Positions 1-12,835 of a stretch of 64,000 nucleotides of DNA are shown here, one piece after another; position 1 is the stretch's first letter; each line of letters begins with the position of its first letter. Source of the stretch: Humulus lupulus (lineage: Eukaryota > Streptophyta > Magnoliopsida > Rosales > Cannabaceae); NCBI RefSeq assembly GCF_963169125.1, contig NC_084796.1:215081948-215145947 (forward strand), read 5' to 3'. A program made the translations under genes and the position numbers. The notes below the pieces were generated by a model that ran no database searches, was not told the origin of the DNA, and saw only the letters and a program-made list of their open reading frames with translations.

Positions 1-687
1 ATTAATCTAAAGATTATCTCTGAAAATTCTTAAGCATGAATTCTTCATAGTTTTCTCTCAAGGATCAGAATTTCGGTCCCTTTACAATGGTGCATGGCCT
101 CTCTATTTATAGAGAAGGCTGCAGAATACTATCCCACATATTTTGGGTAGTAACTCTTTTTGTGTAAATAAAATAAATGGCTTTAAATGCCTATAATCAG
201 ATATAAAAGGAACCGTCCCTGAAGACCAGGAAACGCATAACTGATCAAATAATATCCCACGATTCCAGGGGATTTACATTAATGAATGAGGATTACATCT
301 CATATTTATAATACGTGTAGATATTCAAGATAGTTATCGCGTATCTCTAAGGCTTTAGCTTCCCAGGTTTCCCGTCATCTGTCGAGCTGAAGATATCTCT
401 CGAGTTCACGTGGCTTTCGAGATCGCACGTTCGTCGAGCTCGCGACCCCTGATCCGAAGTCGTCCCTGAAGATGAGGGTGTTCTCGGAGCTACCTTCCGA
501 TGTCGCGATCATTTCGAGGTCACCATATTCGAGGTCATATATCGTACTTTGCAGGCTCGATATACAACCCTGGAGCATACTCTAATCCTTACGAGACCAT
601 TTGTTGTGAATCTAACTTTCGAGGTCACATTTACCATGACTCGAAATCTGGGTATAACAATACCAATATGATACATATATTACACAT
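1..687 (-). mobile_element. LTR-like remnant running off the left edge
   Basis: No coding frame is convincing here. Read on the minus strand, a TATA-like CTATAAATAG (plus 103-112) is followed by a leader-like stretch, as in an LTR promoter. Around 375-630 the DNA is richer in GC and repeats a short cgaggtca-type motif several times. The segment ends at the CACAT target duplication (683-687) of the next element. Neither boundary of this LTR is visible, so family and completeness are unknown. The short frames at 375-578 and 500-706 look like chance frames in the GC-rich block. Confidence 0.35.
103..112 (-). promoter_or_regulatory. TATA-like box of the left-edge LTR remnant
   Basis: The plus strand reads ctatttatag, which is CTATAAATAG on the minus strand. 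It lies in a locally GC-richer context typical of an LTR promoter. This is inferred from sequence only. Confidence 0.35.
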
Positions 688-3600
688 TGTGATGTCCCTA
701 AGGTAGGGTACGTCTGCCACATACTCGTAATTCCAGGATTTACAAGTATGTTAGGCACTTGACCAAATGAATTAAATAAATTGATACTAAGAAATACATA
801 AAAACTTAAAACTTTTATATAAACTTATTAATAGAAATTATTACACATATGAATACTTTAAGTTTAAATGCACATATACTAATATGCTGACTTATATACT
901 TATGCATTTCATTTATTACTCATGCACTTTCAAACTTTACTTTCGTGTTTTTTTTTGTTTTTTATTTTACTTTCACATTGTTATGGGCTCGTTATCTTAT
1001 GTGTACACTGTTCGATTTAGCCAATGCTTGCAGAGATTGTTACACATATAATATAAAATCCCATGGGTTCTCCTCCGGCTAGCCATCATCGCAGCTGGGC
1101 TCATCGTATCACTCATTTCATAGTTTCCATAGCTCCCATACTTATTACACATATAAATGGAGGAGAAAGACGGGAACATGGCAGACATATCTGAATGGTC
1201 AACTCTGACCTAGCCCACACTAGTGGGCAGCCACTATAAGTCTTATAGACCTCCGTCTTCTTTACTAAACTTACTTAATTGCTTCATCAAAACAGTGGCA
1301 CCAATTTTAAACATCTTATTATCACTTTTCTTAAGCCTTGTTTTCATTAAAATGTTCAACTTCACATAAGACTTTTCAAGGCATTTCACAACTTTTCTCA
1401 TATTCATATGCATGGTCTTATATCACATAATAATGTATCACATAGCTCTACATGCCATGTATACATGTTGATGGTGAAATGCCAATGTTCATGTTCATGA
1501 TTCATGTTTGATGGTATTCAATCAAGGCATTGTATCACATCTCATATAACTCAAACCATCTTTAGTCATAATACATGAAGCTTTGGGTTGGTGGCGTTGT
1601 TATACCTTAACATAGAGCTATGACTCAGGTCTAAGGTTTTCAGCCTAAAAACTTAAAGGCTTCATATATCATAACATGTAACAAAATCATGAACATAGAA
1701 GGTAATTCATGTATTCATCAACATGAGAACACATACTTGCACATAACTCAGATCAAACTTAACCAATTACGACAACTTTCACATATCACGAAATTCATCT
1801 ATTATATATCATATGATCCATTATGATATACATACCACACATAACTCATATAACCATTCATCACATACTCGTCATATGCATCTTCATCCCATACTTAACA
1901 CAACTGACATACACAATCAATGTAGTCATGCATATCACATTTAAGCACAAAATGTGAAATTTCCTTACCTTAGGTCCTTAGCTTATTTTAAAACTGCTCA
2001 TCAAGAGTTAATCAATCCAATCCATACAGATCTTATTCAAGGTACATCATTTATTAAATTCTATCGAAATCGTAAATATAAACTATTGATGGTGTATATT
2101 AACAATACCAGAAACCACATAAATGATAATAATAATTATTATCATCATAATGCTAATACTCTTCATGCATCATAATCATCTTAACAAAACACTGCTTTAA
2201 ACCTTGCTCATAATATAATGTACTTTTATGATACATTAATAATAATAATAATAATTTTCATCAATAAATAAACTTATTTCAATATTAATAACAAAATACC
2301 TCAATAACAATATGTATGTGAATGCATATATATTCAAATAGTCATTTTATAAAAGAAATCATATTTTTAACATAAAATTGTAATAATCAATATAATGATA
2401 ATAATATAAATATAAATATTTATATTATTATTAATTAGTCATAATATCAATCCCAGTGATATAATAAATATACGTTCTCCAAAATTCATTGGTCTTATAA
2501 ATATCAATAAGTGTAAGAAACTAATATTTGATATTATTTTAATATTCAAATATTTACGAAAATATTAATATACAATAATAATTGTTGAATAATAGGTTTA
2601 CTATAAATCACACTTTTTATATATATATATATATACATGAAACTATATTCTTGATTTACTTAACAAAATAATAACAATAATAATTAAAATTAAAATTATT
2701 AATCATAATAATTTCCATATTAATAGAAAATTAATTAAATATGTCTTTTTAAAATTTATTAATTGTCTATTATTTTCTATAAAATTGGGCAGCACAACGG
2801 CTATAAAATGGACAAACCCAAAATCAAAACCTGTAAAAAAAATACATATAATCCCAGATAGCCAGTATAATTATAGAAAATAATCAGTACATCAAGAATA
2901 TATAAATATATACTATAAATACACATAATAATAATTATTCGAATTAATCACAATATAGGTCAAAGAAATTATACCACAACGATCAGGTTTCACAACAAGC
3001 CAAACGATGATTTTCTGAAACTCAAAATGAACTCTGGAACCTCGAAACTAAGTTTTGACCATCGGTCTACGGTGGCTCGTGGTGGGCCCACCACCCAACT
3101 ATCGTAGATGTGGGAACAAGTTATTGGCTTTTGAAGCCCACAACACGAGGAACACGATGGTGGTGACGGATCGGCAAACGGATGCCCGAGGTGGCCGAAT
3201 CGCAACTTTGAAGTCGCGCGGTGGCCGAACTTAAATTGACCGGTTGAGGTGCTTAATCAGCGAGTGAGCTCTAGAATCTCGCGTAGTCGATAGTTTGGAG
3301 GCCTCTGAATCCAACGGTCCGATGCTTGGCTATATGTGGCGACCGAAAAGTGGTCGTTTGTCGTCAGCAACAATAGCACACAAAGAGGAAAAAGAGAGAG
3401 AAGGAGGAAAAGAAAGAGAGAAAGAAAATAATTTTTTTTTTAGGAGAGAGAGAGGCTACGGGTAAATAAGGCTAAAGCCTTTCTTTTTTTTAAATTACAT
3501 TTGGACCCCAAAATTTTAAAATTCTTTTCAAATAAGCCCTTTAACAAAACTTTCTTAATTTTATAAAAATCCCTGTTATCCCCAAAATTTGAAAATGATG

Positions 3601-3744
3601 ACGTGGCAATAAAAGTGACAAGTGGCAAGAAATGGTTGGGACAAAGGTTTTAGATTAATCTGGTGATATTACTGACATGGAAATTGTTTATCTGGTTTAG
3701 AAGTGATCTGTCCGAACTGGTAGAATTTCTGTCTGACTGATAAA

Positions 3745-3978
3745 GATTTTTGACTGACCAGTCACCTGTCTTGGCCGACTAGTGAAGTGCTTGGCCGACC
3801 AGTCATCTACTTTGGCCAACAAGTGAAGTGTGTGGCTGACCAGTCATCTACTTTGGACGACCAGTGAAGTGCTTGGCCAACCAGTCACCTGTCTTGGTCG
3901 ACCAGTGAAGTGCTTGGCCGACCAGTCAGTTGTTTTGGTCGACCAGTCGAGTGTTTTGGCTGACCAGTCTTTCTTCAA
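3745..3978 (+). repeat. Tandem array in the 5' LTR (about 11 units of 20-22 bp)
   Basis: Units follow the pattern ttggccgaccagtgaagtgc, alternating with versions ending in cagtcatctac or cagtcacctgtc. The constant core is GACCAGT. The array lies upstream of the TATA box, where U3 enhancer repeats usually sit. The matching array in the 3' LTR has about the same copy number but a different order of unit variants. The coding frames through it are artefacts of the repeat. Confidence 0.9.
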
Positions 3979-4191
3979 GGAGTGAAGTTGGACGACTAGA
4001 CAGATCATCATTATGCAACGAAATTCCAGTAGCGGCTTCAGCTAGAATTAGTCATACCTACGCGGGAACCTCTCAGATTATCCCAAAGAAATCGCATATT
4101 GTTGTATTTTAAATGTTATTATTAATTAAATATTGTGAGAGTAACAGAAATATCCCGATTATGAGGGATTTCGGTTTGTACGATCCTGGGC

Positions 4192-4200
4192 CTATAAATA
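4192..4200 (+). promoter_or_regulatory. TATA box of the Tat 5' LTR
   Basis: CTATAAATA lies about 290 bp before the LTR end and is conserved at 16424-16431 in the 3' LTR. Its place after the enhancer-like array fits the U3 promoter of the element. Confidence 0.7.
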
Positions 4201-4489
4201 CAGAGCTCATGGCATCATTGAAGGGATTCGATTTCTGATTTTCCTAAGAGAGTATTGGTATTCTGAGAGAAATATTGTATTTTTTTTTTCATTTACACTG
4301 AAGAAACTCAGTTGACACAGGTTCATCTGATCTTGAGTGTAGATCCATAAATCACAACTCTAAGTGGATTAGGCTATTACCAACATATTAGGGTTGAACC
4401 ACTATAAAAATTATCAGTGTCATTTTTTCTCTTGAAGGTTTATTGTAGTTTTGACGTCTACTCATCGTTGGCCAAAATCGTGGTCAACA

Positions 4490-4511
4490 TTTTGGTGCTT
4501 TCATTGAGAGC
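4490..4511 (+). other. Putative primer binding site of the Tat element
   Basis: The DNA directly after the LTR terminal CA reads tttggtgctttcattgagag. It is not the common initiator-Met type used by the other elements here. I could not assign the tRNA by eye, so only the position supports this call. Confidence 0.5.
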
Positions 4512-4544
4512 CTGAAGGGAAAAACACAGAATTACCGTATTATT

Positions 4545-6647
4545 GTGGAACCCAAGAACACCAACGCGGCCTCCAAGAAGCCAGGCTCATCTAAAGAGCC
4601 TTCTAGATCAGAAGGTCCTGGCCCTCAAGACCATGAGACTGAGCCCAGGGTCTTGCTCGAGGAGATGACTCCAGAGGTTGAACAACTCCAGGAAGCCATG
4701 GGGGCCTTCTAGGAGGAGATGGCGCAATTCAACGCCTGGCAGGAGTCATTCACTGAAGACATGGCTAGATAGAAAGCTATGTTTGAGCAACAAAGACGGG
4801 AGATGGACGCCAGGAGCGAAGAGATCAGGCGACGGTAGGAGGAGGCTGATAGGCGACACCGTGAGGCTGCACTTGCTCTAGAGGCAGCTACGCAGTTGAC
4901 CCAGGCCAATGCCCATGCTCTAGCATGAGGATCAGCTACCCAAGGAGCAAGGACTATGGATGCTGGTCGAAAAACCACTAACAGACCCAATTCTCGAGGA
5001 CCAAACAGAAGCGGGAGTAACCCTCCTGGTTAGGATGATGATGGGGTCCAATCTGGCACTGCCTCGACTCAAAGGGGAAACTCCAGAGCCCCCTCTAGGA
5101 GCCACCGATCAGAAACTTCTAGATCCGGAAGCCACCGACCAGGCAATAAAAAGACTCCACCCCGGCAGGAACAAACCAGAACTCCTCGAGGTAAAGAAAC
5201 TTCGCACTTCAAAGATGGGCATGGTCGTGACGAAGCTGATAGTCATCAGACCGGCCAGTCGAAGGAAAAAGATGGCAATGACTAGCAAGGAGGAAAAGAC
5301 TGCCCATCGTAGATAGGAAGGCCACCACTGCATCCCAACCAGCAGCGCAGTGGGAAGGTGCATGTCTTGCACGGTAAGCCTTCTGAAAAAACTCAGAGAA
5401 CAGTGTTCGATTGATTGGGGAGACGTACCTCTCAGAAGGATTTAAGAGATTTCATTTCCAACAGAAGAAGGACCATCCCGGTCGAAGGGCGAGATCTGAC
5501 CCGACCTACCAGTCAAGTAGAAATACTTGATGATGGTGCGCCGGATAGGAACGCCTGACCAGGCGGTCCAGACCTTGAGCCCCTAGCGGTCGCCCCAGGC
5601 ATCCAGGCCCATCTTGATGCGCTAACGCCTGCAGTTCAAGGTTTGTCAAAACGACCTTCTGCAATCGATCCGGTAGACCACAGGAGCGGTAGCCCATTTT
5701 GTGCCCGAATCAGAGCAGCCCAGCCCCCAGCAAAGTATAAAGCGCTGATACTTCCAGTTTATGCAGAAAAGGCAGACCCAATAAGGCATGTTAGGAAGTT
5801 TGAAGACCAAATGGAGCTGCTTGGAGTGAGCGATGACTATCGCCGCAGAGTTTTCCCCACTACATTGTCTGATATTGCCCAAGAGTGGTATTGGAAATTC
5901 AGGAAATAATTTTGTAGGCAGTTCAGCGCTGCTCGAACCCCTCCAGTTTATGCTAATCACTTGGCAGATATCAAACAAGGGAAAGATGAATCTCTCAAGA
6001 ACTACATACAAAGGTTCATGAGAGAAGCCAACCGAGTGACTGTGGTTGGAGATGAGGGGAAGATGGTTGCCATATCTTCTGGTATAATCTATCGGAGTCC
6101 TTTGTGGGACAGTATTCATCGCAATCCAATTTCAACACTACAACAATTTCTTGACCGAGTGGATAAATATATGAAATTGGATGACGCGATTGAGAAAGGA
6201 GAGAAAGGCCTAAACAATCCGGGCGGATCAATTGATCCTCCCAAGAATGGTGGAAATGGACAAAGTGGTGGGAAGAAACATGGAAATAACGGGTCTAACC
6301 TCCATGAGGAAAAGAAGGCTAAGTCATGATCAAAAGACAAGCCAATTAAGTATGAACCTTGGTTCATCAATTACACCACTCTTTCGGCCAGCCGAGCAGA
6401 AATATATCTGGCGAGTCATCAAGAGGTTCCCTACCGAAAACCCCCACCCATCAGGACGGATATGAGTAAGAGAGACTTAAATAAGTTCTGTCATTTCCAT
6501 GGAGATTATGGCCAGGACACAAATGAATGCAATCATCTCAAAGACGAGATAGAGTTTCTCCTCCAGTCTGGAAAATTAAAAAAGTATCGAGCAGAAATGA
6601 CCCAAGGAGAAGGAAGTAACAACAATCCTGGGTTTAAGCGACAGTGA
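4545..6647 (+). pseudogene. gag: Tat gag (capsid/nucleocapsid), many stops
   Basis: Gag would form the cytoplasmic particle and package the RNA. One frame can be followed through the region. It starts with a charged, Glu/Gln/Arg-rich coiled-coil-like stretch (about 4665-4925), then a basic Ser/Arg-rich linker (about 4950-5450). The retrotransposon-gag core follows (about 5700-6200, with signatures such as WYWKFRK and LKNYIQRFMREANRV). A C-terminal Cys/His motif of the Tat type is at about 6485-6550 (CHFHGDYGQDTNEC). No original start codon is clear. In-frame stops are at 4710, 4770, 4836, 4926, 5031, 5283, 5310, 5412, 5556, 5907, 6327 and 6645, yet no frameshift is needed. The frame runs on into protease. 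Confidence 0.88.
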
Positions 6648-7514
6648 TCTCCACCCTTGAAACCCGAGCCTGTGGAATTCACTCTAGACACTATATGTGG
6701 GGGTCCACATCTACCTGGGGATAGCAACAAGGAAAGAGAGAGATATGCTCGAACGCTCCGACATGAGTTGGACGCAGCATCGACGTCCGAGGTCATGACT
6801 GTAGAGGAGTGACCTCCTAAGAACCCACGGTATGAAAGTGAGTCTCTCACTTTTACTGAAGATGATGCACGACATGTGAGATATCCTCATAATGACCCCT
6901 TCATCACCACAGTCCAAATAGAAAACATAAAGGTGAAGAGATGTCTGGTTGACTCGGGGAGCTCTGTGAACATCATTTACCAAGAATCTTTTGAAAGGAT
7001 GAAACTATCCATTAATGACTTGAAGCCATGCTCTTAGGTCATTTATGGATTTACTAGAGAGGGGTTGTCACCGGCCAGAACGATCAAGTTATCGGTCACA
7101 ACAGGAGATGCTCTGAAGCACGGAACAGTTATGACGGAGTTTTTGATAGTCAACTGTTCGTCAACTTATAATGTGGTGATTGGTCGACCACTACTCATGG
7201 CCTTGCATGCGACAGTCTCTATATGGCACCTTTCTATGAAGTTCCCGACCAGTGCAGGAATAGGTTGTGTCCGAGGAGACCAAAGAGAAGCTAGAGAGTG
7301 TTACAATGCCTCGGTAGCTAAAGCGCGAAAGGGAGCTAAGGAAAACAATATGATTGTGTGTGTAGATAGAGAAGAAGTAGAGGAGATGGATGTCGACCAA
7401 CAAAGCATTATGGTTGTAGCCTATCAGGAAAGAATGTTAGAAGATGTTGACCAAGAAAGCACTCTTGGTTTCAATAAGCAACAAGCCCCATCTGGTAATG
7501 AAGTCACCAAATAG
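6648..7514 (+). pseudogene. Tat aspartic protease
   Basis: This would cut the Gag-Pol polyprotein. The active-site motif DSGSS, preceded by CLV and followed by VNIIY, is at 6951-6965, and the catalytic Asp is intact. A flap- and C-terminal-like stretch with VVIGRPLL is at about 7170-7200. The frame is continuous with gag and RT but is broken by TGA at 6810, TAG at 7035 and TAG at 7512. The 7035 stop stands where relatives usually have Gln. An acidic linker (about 7370-7510) leads to RT. The family call rests on the DSG motif and on its place between gag and RT. Confidence 0.85.
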
Positions 7515-7535
7515 GGCGTTGCCCAAAGCGAGGGA

Positions 7536-9500
7536 ATGGACTTTGATCCTCACTTTGGAGATTATGATAGTGAGGTGGGACCCATGGAAGAATTAGAGGA
7601 GGTCTCAATAGATGAGAATGACCCGATCAGAGGGGTCAAAGTTGGAAAAAAGTTGAAGTTGGAAGTAAAAGCACAACTGGTAGAATTTTTGCGGAGGAAT
7701 CAAGATGTCTTTGCCTGGTCTCACAAAGATATGGTGGGTATCTCACCAACTGTGATCAGCCACTTGCTCAACATGGATGAAAGCTACCCAGTAGTGCAGC
7801 AGAAGAGAAGATTGCTTGACAAGGGGCAAGCAAAGGCTCTCAAACAGGAGGTAGAGCAACTAAAGGAAAACGGGTTCATAAGAGAGGCTTATTACCCCGC
7901 CTGGGTTTCAAACCCAGTATTAGTGCCCAAGTAAAATGGGAAGTGGAGGACTTGTGTGGACTTTACCGATCTGAATAAAGAATTTCCTAAGGACTATTTT
8001 CCTTTGCCAAGGATAGTCTAGTTGGTTGATGCGACCTCTGGTCATGAAACTTTGTCTTTTATGGATGCTTACTCGGGGTATAATCAGATTAGTATGCACC
8101 CTCCTGATGAGGAGCATACCAGTTTCCGAACAGACATAGGGTTGTATTGTTATAAGGTCATGCCATTCGGCTTGAAGAACGCGGGAGCCACCTACTAGCG
8201 TTTAGTGAATGGCATGTTCCATGACTTGATTGGAAAAAACATGGAGGTGTACATAGAAGATATGCTAGTAAAGTCAAAGGAAGCTGAAGGACATGTACGA
8301 GATTTGGAGGAATGCTTCTCAATACTGAGAAAGTACAAAATGAAGTTGAACCCCCTCAAATGCTCGTTCGGAGTAAGTTTTGGAAAATTTCTTGGGTTTA
8401 TTGTTAACTCGAGAGGAATAGAAGCGAATCTGGAAAAGATAAAGGCATTCGCGAAAATGAAGTCTCTAGCCAGGATTAAGGATGTGCAAAGCTTGACTGG
8501 GCGGATTGCTGCTCTAAGTAGGTTCATTTCCAAATCAATGGAAAAATGTGTCCCATTTGTTAACTTGCTTAGAGGAAGCAAAAAAATCGAATGGAAGGAA
8601 GAATGTGAGCAAGCTTTTCAACCCATAAAGGAACACTTGCCTCAACCTCTTGTTCTTTCAAAGCCAGTAGATGGGGAGGACCTTTTTGTTTACTTGGCAG
8701 TCACAGAGCATGCTACCAGTGTTGCTCTAGTGCGAGAAGAAGATAAGATGCAACATCCAATATATTATGTTAGCAAGAGGTTGATAGGAGCGGATTCAAA
8801 GTATCCCGTGATCGAGAAGATGGCCTATTGTTTAGTACTTGCATCTCGCAAATTGCGATCGTACTTCCAGGCACATCCCATTAAAGTACTTACCGACTAG
8901 CCCCTACGCCAAGTCTTGCAGAAGCCGGAGTCATCTGGTTGTTTACTTAAATGGGTGGTTGAATTGGGCCAATTTGAAATCAAATATCAACCAAGGTCCG
9001 CCATTAAAGGACAGGCTTTGGCGAATTTTATTGCTGAATGCACTGGGATTCCTGATATTCCCGACTAGCAAGAGAATGCGACTAGGCAGAGAGAGGATTT
9101 TCCTACTTGGAAACTTTTTGTGGATGGGTCGTCAAACGAACATCACTCGGGAGCGGGAATTATATTGATCACACCGGAGAAGCACCGAATTCATTACGCA
9201 TTGAGGTTCAGATTTAATGCTTCTAATATTGAGGCGGAGTATGAAGCCCTCCTAGCAGGATTGCGCCTGGCTAGAGATGTTCTTGCCCGGTCGGTTGAAG
9301 TAAACAGCGATTCCTAGTTGGTGGTCTACCAAGTCTTAGGAGAATATCAAGCAAGAGGTTTGCGAATGATGGCGTACTTGAATAAAACCAAGGACCTGCT
9401 AGCACAATTCGAGGAGTATACTATTAAGCTGGTACCACGGGAGCAGAACTCCAATGCAGACGCTTTAGCAAAATTGGCTAGTGCAAAAGATGCTGAAACT
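7536..9500 (+). pseudogene. pol: Tat reverse transcriptase with two RNase H domains
   Basis: The enzyme would copy element RNA into DNA. RT spans about 7800-8560, with NGKWRTCVDF, PFGLKNAGATY and a catalytic box at 8250-8261 that reads YIED instead of Y-x-D-D: the first catalytic Asp is Glu (GAA at 8256). The first RNase H follows at about 8590-9050 (IYYVSKRL, YPVIEKMAYCLV). A second RNase H of the Tat-specific kind starts near 9108. It shows the four acidic positions in FVDGSS, EAEYEALLAGLRLA, NSDS and NADALAKLAS. Stops are at 7932 (TAA) and at 8019, 8196, 8898, 9066 and 9315 (all TAG). Several stand at positions where relatives have Gln. No frameshift is seen until about 9800. Confidence 0.93.
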
Positions 9501-9753
9501 TTGAACATAGTACCAGTGGAATACTTGGCAGAGCCGAGTATTAATGAATGGGAAGCCATGCCCATCACATTAGCTGACACTTGGATGACACCCATTATTA
9601 CTTACCTTGAGCAAGGAGTCCTACCAGCTAATCGTAATGAAGCCAAGAAGATTATGAGGCAAGCTGCTAGGTATATTATGATGGATGGGGTATTGTATAG
9701 AAGTGGGTACTCTATGCCACTGCTTAGATTTATAGCACTCAACCAGTTGAAAA

Positions 9754-10808
9754 AATTACTAACTGAAGTGCACGAGGGGTTCCGCGGAGATCATGCTGGG
9801 GGCAAAGTCTCTCCAAAAAGATTTTGCGGCAAGGATTTTTCTGGCCTACAATGAATGAAGATTCCATGGAGTATGTGAAGAAGTGTGATAAATGCCAGAT
9901 TTTCTAAAGTACCCAGGGCGCCTCCGAATGTCTTGAATCAGATGCAGAGTCCATGGCCTTTTGCAGTGTAGGGAATTGATCTGATCGGGAGACTGCCCAA
10001 AGGAAAAGGAGGAGTGCAGTTCGCGGTAGTTGTTGTGGATTATTTCACCAAGTGGACCGAAGCTAAACCACTAGCAATGATCACCTCGAAGAAAGTATTA
10101 GATTTTGTGGTTAAAAATATTATATGTCGCTATGGTCTGCCCAAGAAGATAGTCTCTGACAACGGCACCCAGTTCGATTGTGACTTGTTTACTGATTTTT
10201 GCACTAGACATGGCATTACCAAAAGTTTCTCCTCGGTAGCTCATCTGCAAGCCAATGGGCAGGTCAAAGCAGTGAATAAGACATTGAAGGATACTCTAAA
10301 AAAGCGTCTAGAACAAGCTAAGGGTGCTTGGGCGGAGGAATTTCCAGAGGTCCCTTGGTCATACAGAACTACTGCCCGGACAACAACTGGTCATACTCCT
10401 TTTTGCTTGGCATATGGATATGAGGCCATGTTGCCTATCGAGGTCGACCCACCATCTCATCGGAGAACCACATATGATCAGGAGGAAAATCACCAGTTGT
10501 TAGCTGAATCTTTGGACTTTGTTGAAGAAAAGCGAGAAAAAGCAAGCTTGAGGGTTGCTGCCCATCAGCAAAAAGTGGCTTGCTATTTTAATTCCATAGT
10601 TAGAGATTGGAAGTTCCAGGTTGGAGATTTTGTCCTCAGAAAGGTGTTCGTCAAAGACCTAGCAGCTGGAGTGCTATGACCAAATTGGGAGGGACCGTAT
10701 CAAATTGAGCAAGTCTTGCCACCCGGCACTTACAAACTTTCTCGATTAGATGGAGAGCTGATTAGGAACTATTGGAATGGCGAGCACTTGAGGAAGTATT
10801 ATCAATGA
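9754..10808 (+). pseudogene. Tat integrase, frameshifted, catalytic Glu lost
   Basis: Integrase would insert the cDNA into the chromosome. The zinc-binding domain starts with the His pair near 9771-9793. It is interrupted by a frame change near 9800, and the Cys pair (KKCDKC) is read in another frame at about 9880. A second frame change lies near 9905, and a TAG stands in place of Trp near 9968. The core is open from 10014. The catalytic Asps are at 10038 (VDYF) and 10158 (SDNGTQF). The third residue, exactly 35 residues on, is Lys (AAA at 10266) where Glu is required. The C-terminal domain ends at TGA 10806. No chromodomain follows, as expected for Tat elements. Confidence 0.92.
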
Positions 10809-11750
10809 ATACTGCTTACATAGCAGCTTAGTTTCAAGTGTTTAACTTGTTATTTAAGTTTGTTTGTGAACTGGCTATTTGCTAACCGGTCATTTTATTT
10901 TTGAACAATTTTATTTTGTTTGAGACTTGTCATTAGACACGTTTTGTCCTTATTTTTTACGAGTAATGAAAGAGATCACACGCAGCGTGGTTGAATCTTG
11001 CTACAAATTTTGCATATGTGTTGATTATTTTGGCAGTGTTCAACTGTCGGTGCATTTTTTTTTAAAATAAAAAAGAGATTTTCTGAAAGGAAAATACCGG
11101 GCAGTGTTCAACTGGTCGGTATCCATCAGAGAAGTTGCAAGCATTTAAATGGTCAAATATTTTTGCAGTGTTTAACTGCCGAAATATCCTCTTTATATTC
11201 GATGTGTTTCACGAGTAATAACTGCTTGAACAAATTCGGTCAAGTAGCAAGTTATCAAGAATTTTTCAACCCTCAATCACTTGGGGGGTACATAGGGTAT
11301 ATTGGTATATAATTCAACACAGGCAATAAGAACACGAGCAAAGATATTTGTTTTTAGGCAGACTTGTAAAAATTTTAAGTCAAAAAAGGCCATTAAGCTA
11401 ACTTGTTTGACAAAGCTTAAGTAACGTGGATTTTTTTCAAAATTTTAAGTTAAGAACAACTATTCATGTGTAAATAAAACACTGTGCTCATAAAATGTTA
11501 GAGCAATAAGAATGTGAGAAAGCATACTTAGTAGTGACTAATGAAATGTTTAGAATTTCTAAGTTAGAAAACTAAGTACTCATATGAAAATGTAAGGCAT
11601 GTATCAGAATAAAACTTTTAAATGACTCAAGTCTAAAAAGTAAAGTGTTCATGCCAATAGCTCGGCCATACGAGCAAAGTATAATAACAAGATAGTAAGA
11701 TAAGTGTCTACTGGTCAGCTAAGGGACTCCCTGGTCGGCTAAAAGCATGG
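10809..11750. other. Non-coding spacer after integrase
   Basis: No coding frame is supported. The stretch is AT-rich and repeats fragments such as cagtgttcaactg (near 11033, 11102 and 11166) at roughly 65-70 bp spacing, which suggests an old degenerate duplication. It separates the pol end from the 3' end of the antisense gene, where sense and antisense transcripts would converge. Confidence 0.5.
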
Positions 11751-12302
11751 TCACTGGTCTGGTAAACTATTAACAGGTTGATCAACACCATCCTCGGCAT
11801 CGGTGACTTCCTCTGGTTGGAATGATAACGCAGGAGAAAAGGGTGTAACACCAGCAGGATTGGCTGCCTCCTCAGCAGCCTTTGCCTTGCATTTGGCAAG
11901 TTCTTCTACCCTGGCCTCCTCTGTGAGAAAGTTGAGGTTGAGGGTCTTGTTCAACTTCCATACCTGGTAGAAGCAGTTGAAACAAATATCTTCATAGCGA
12001 GCAGAATCTGCTTCCTTCTCTTGCTTTAGCTCCTCATTCTCGCATGTCATTTTCTCGAGTTGATCAGCCAACGTCTTGTTGGTTTGAATTTGTTTCTTGC
12101 TTTCATCAGCCAGCTATCTTAGAGATCCATCCTGCTCGGCAATGCTCTTCTCCGCCTGCTCGACCTTGGATCGGAGATCCCTTTTAGATGAAGTTAAAGT
12201 TTTTATCTTAGCTTGGGGTTCCACCAGCTGATCATTTAAGACCTTGATCAATTCCTTGTGGTCTACTGCTCGGTGCTGAGCGTGACTGATAGTAATAAGA
12301 AA

Positions 12303-12380
12303 CTGCAGTGGAAAACAGAAAGTTACTGCAAGTAAAAACAATTAATAACAAAATGGGATGTCTTATGATAAAATACTTAC
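12303..12380 (-). other. Predicted 78-nt intron in the antisense gene
   Basis: The donor GTAAGT starts at 12380 going down, and the acceptor CACTGCAG ends at 12303. Both flanking frames are in phase 0, so removal joins the Ser/Pro linker to the coiled coil without a frame change. A closer AG at 12326 would bring an immediate stop. Confidence 0.65.
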
Positions 12381-12736
12381 ACTCATTAGTTGGGAAAGAC
12401 CCCTTTGCATGAAGACTTCAACACTGAGACGAGGCAAAGATTCAAAGGTTTGAATTGTTGAAGCATCGTGTAAGGTTTGGTCAAGCAATTCCTTCCCAAT
12501 GTTACCAGCGATACGAAGGGGCTCACTTAAGCCAGTCGAGCGAGTAGGGGTTAAACTAGCAGTAGGAGGAATTGATGAGGGAGTCAGCTGCGGGATGGTG
12601 ATTGGCTGGTCAGGTAGTCTCCCCTGACTGGTCGATATTGTCCTTGCAACTTTTCTTGGAGGGTTTGAGCTACTTCCCTCCCCAGGTTTCCTCTTTTGGG
12701 AAGAGGTAGTGTTGAATTCCTTGAACATATCTAAAT

Positions 12737-12835
12737 CTGCAAAAGAGTGAAGCACAAGATTTGTTAGTAAAAATTGGAACCATATGTAGATAAATAAAAA
12801 TATTTACTACTACGAGACAACTCGAAGAAAGTTAC
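12737..12835 (-). other. Predicted 99-nt intron in the antisense gene
   Basis: The donor GTAACT starts at 12835 going down, and the acceptor TTTTGCAG ends at 12737. One base of a codon lies before the donor and two after the acceptor, so the joined frame is kept. The pyrimidine-rich stretch before the acceptor supports it. Confidence 0.6.

Larger units (their letters stand above)
3574..4489 (+). repeat. 5' LTR of the Tat element
   Basis: The 916 bp LTR has TG...CA ends. It pairs with the 888 bp copy at 15832. The length difference is mostly a roughly 28-bp stretch near 4138-4165 that is absent from the 3' copy. It contains the tandem array (3745-3978), a TATA box (4192) and the transcribed leader. 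Confidence 0.93.

Noticed and set aside
688..3573. Start of a host gene in the GC-richer stretch 3000-3340
   Set aside because: The CACAT duplication and terminal TG/CA place it inside an LTR; no start, splice or protein similarity was seen.
3440..3628. Minus-strand frame of 62 residues
   Set aside because: It crosses the Tat 5' LTR start and the purine-rich leader of the outer LTR.
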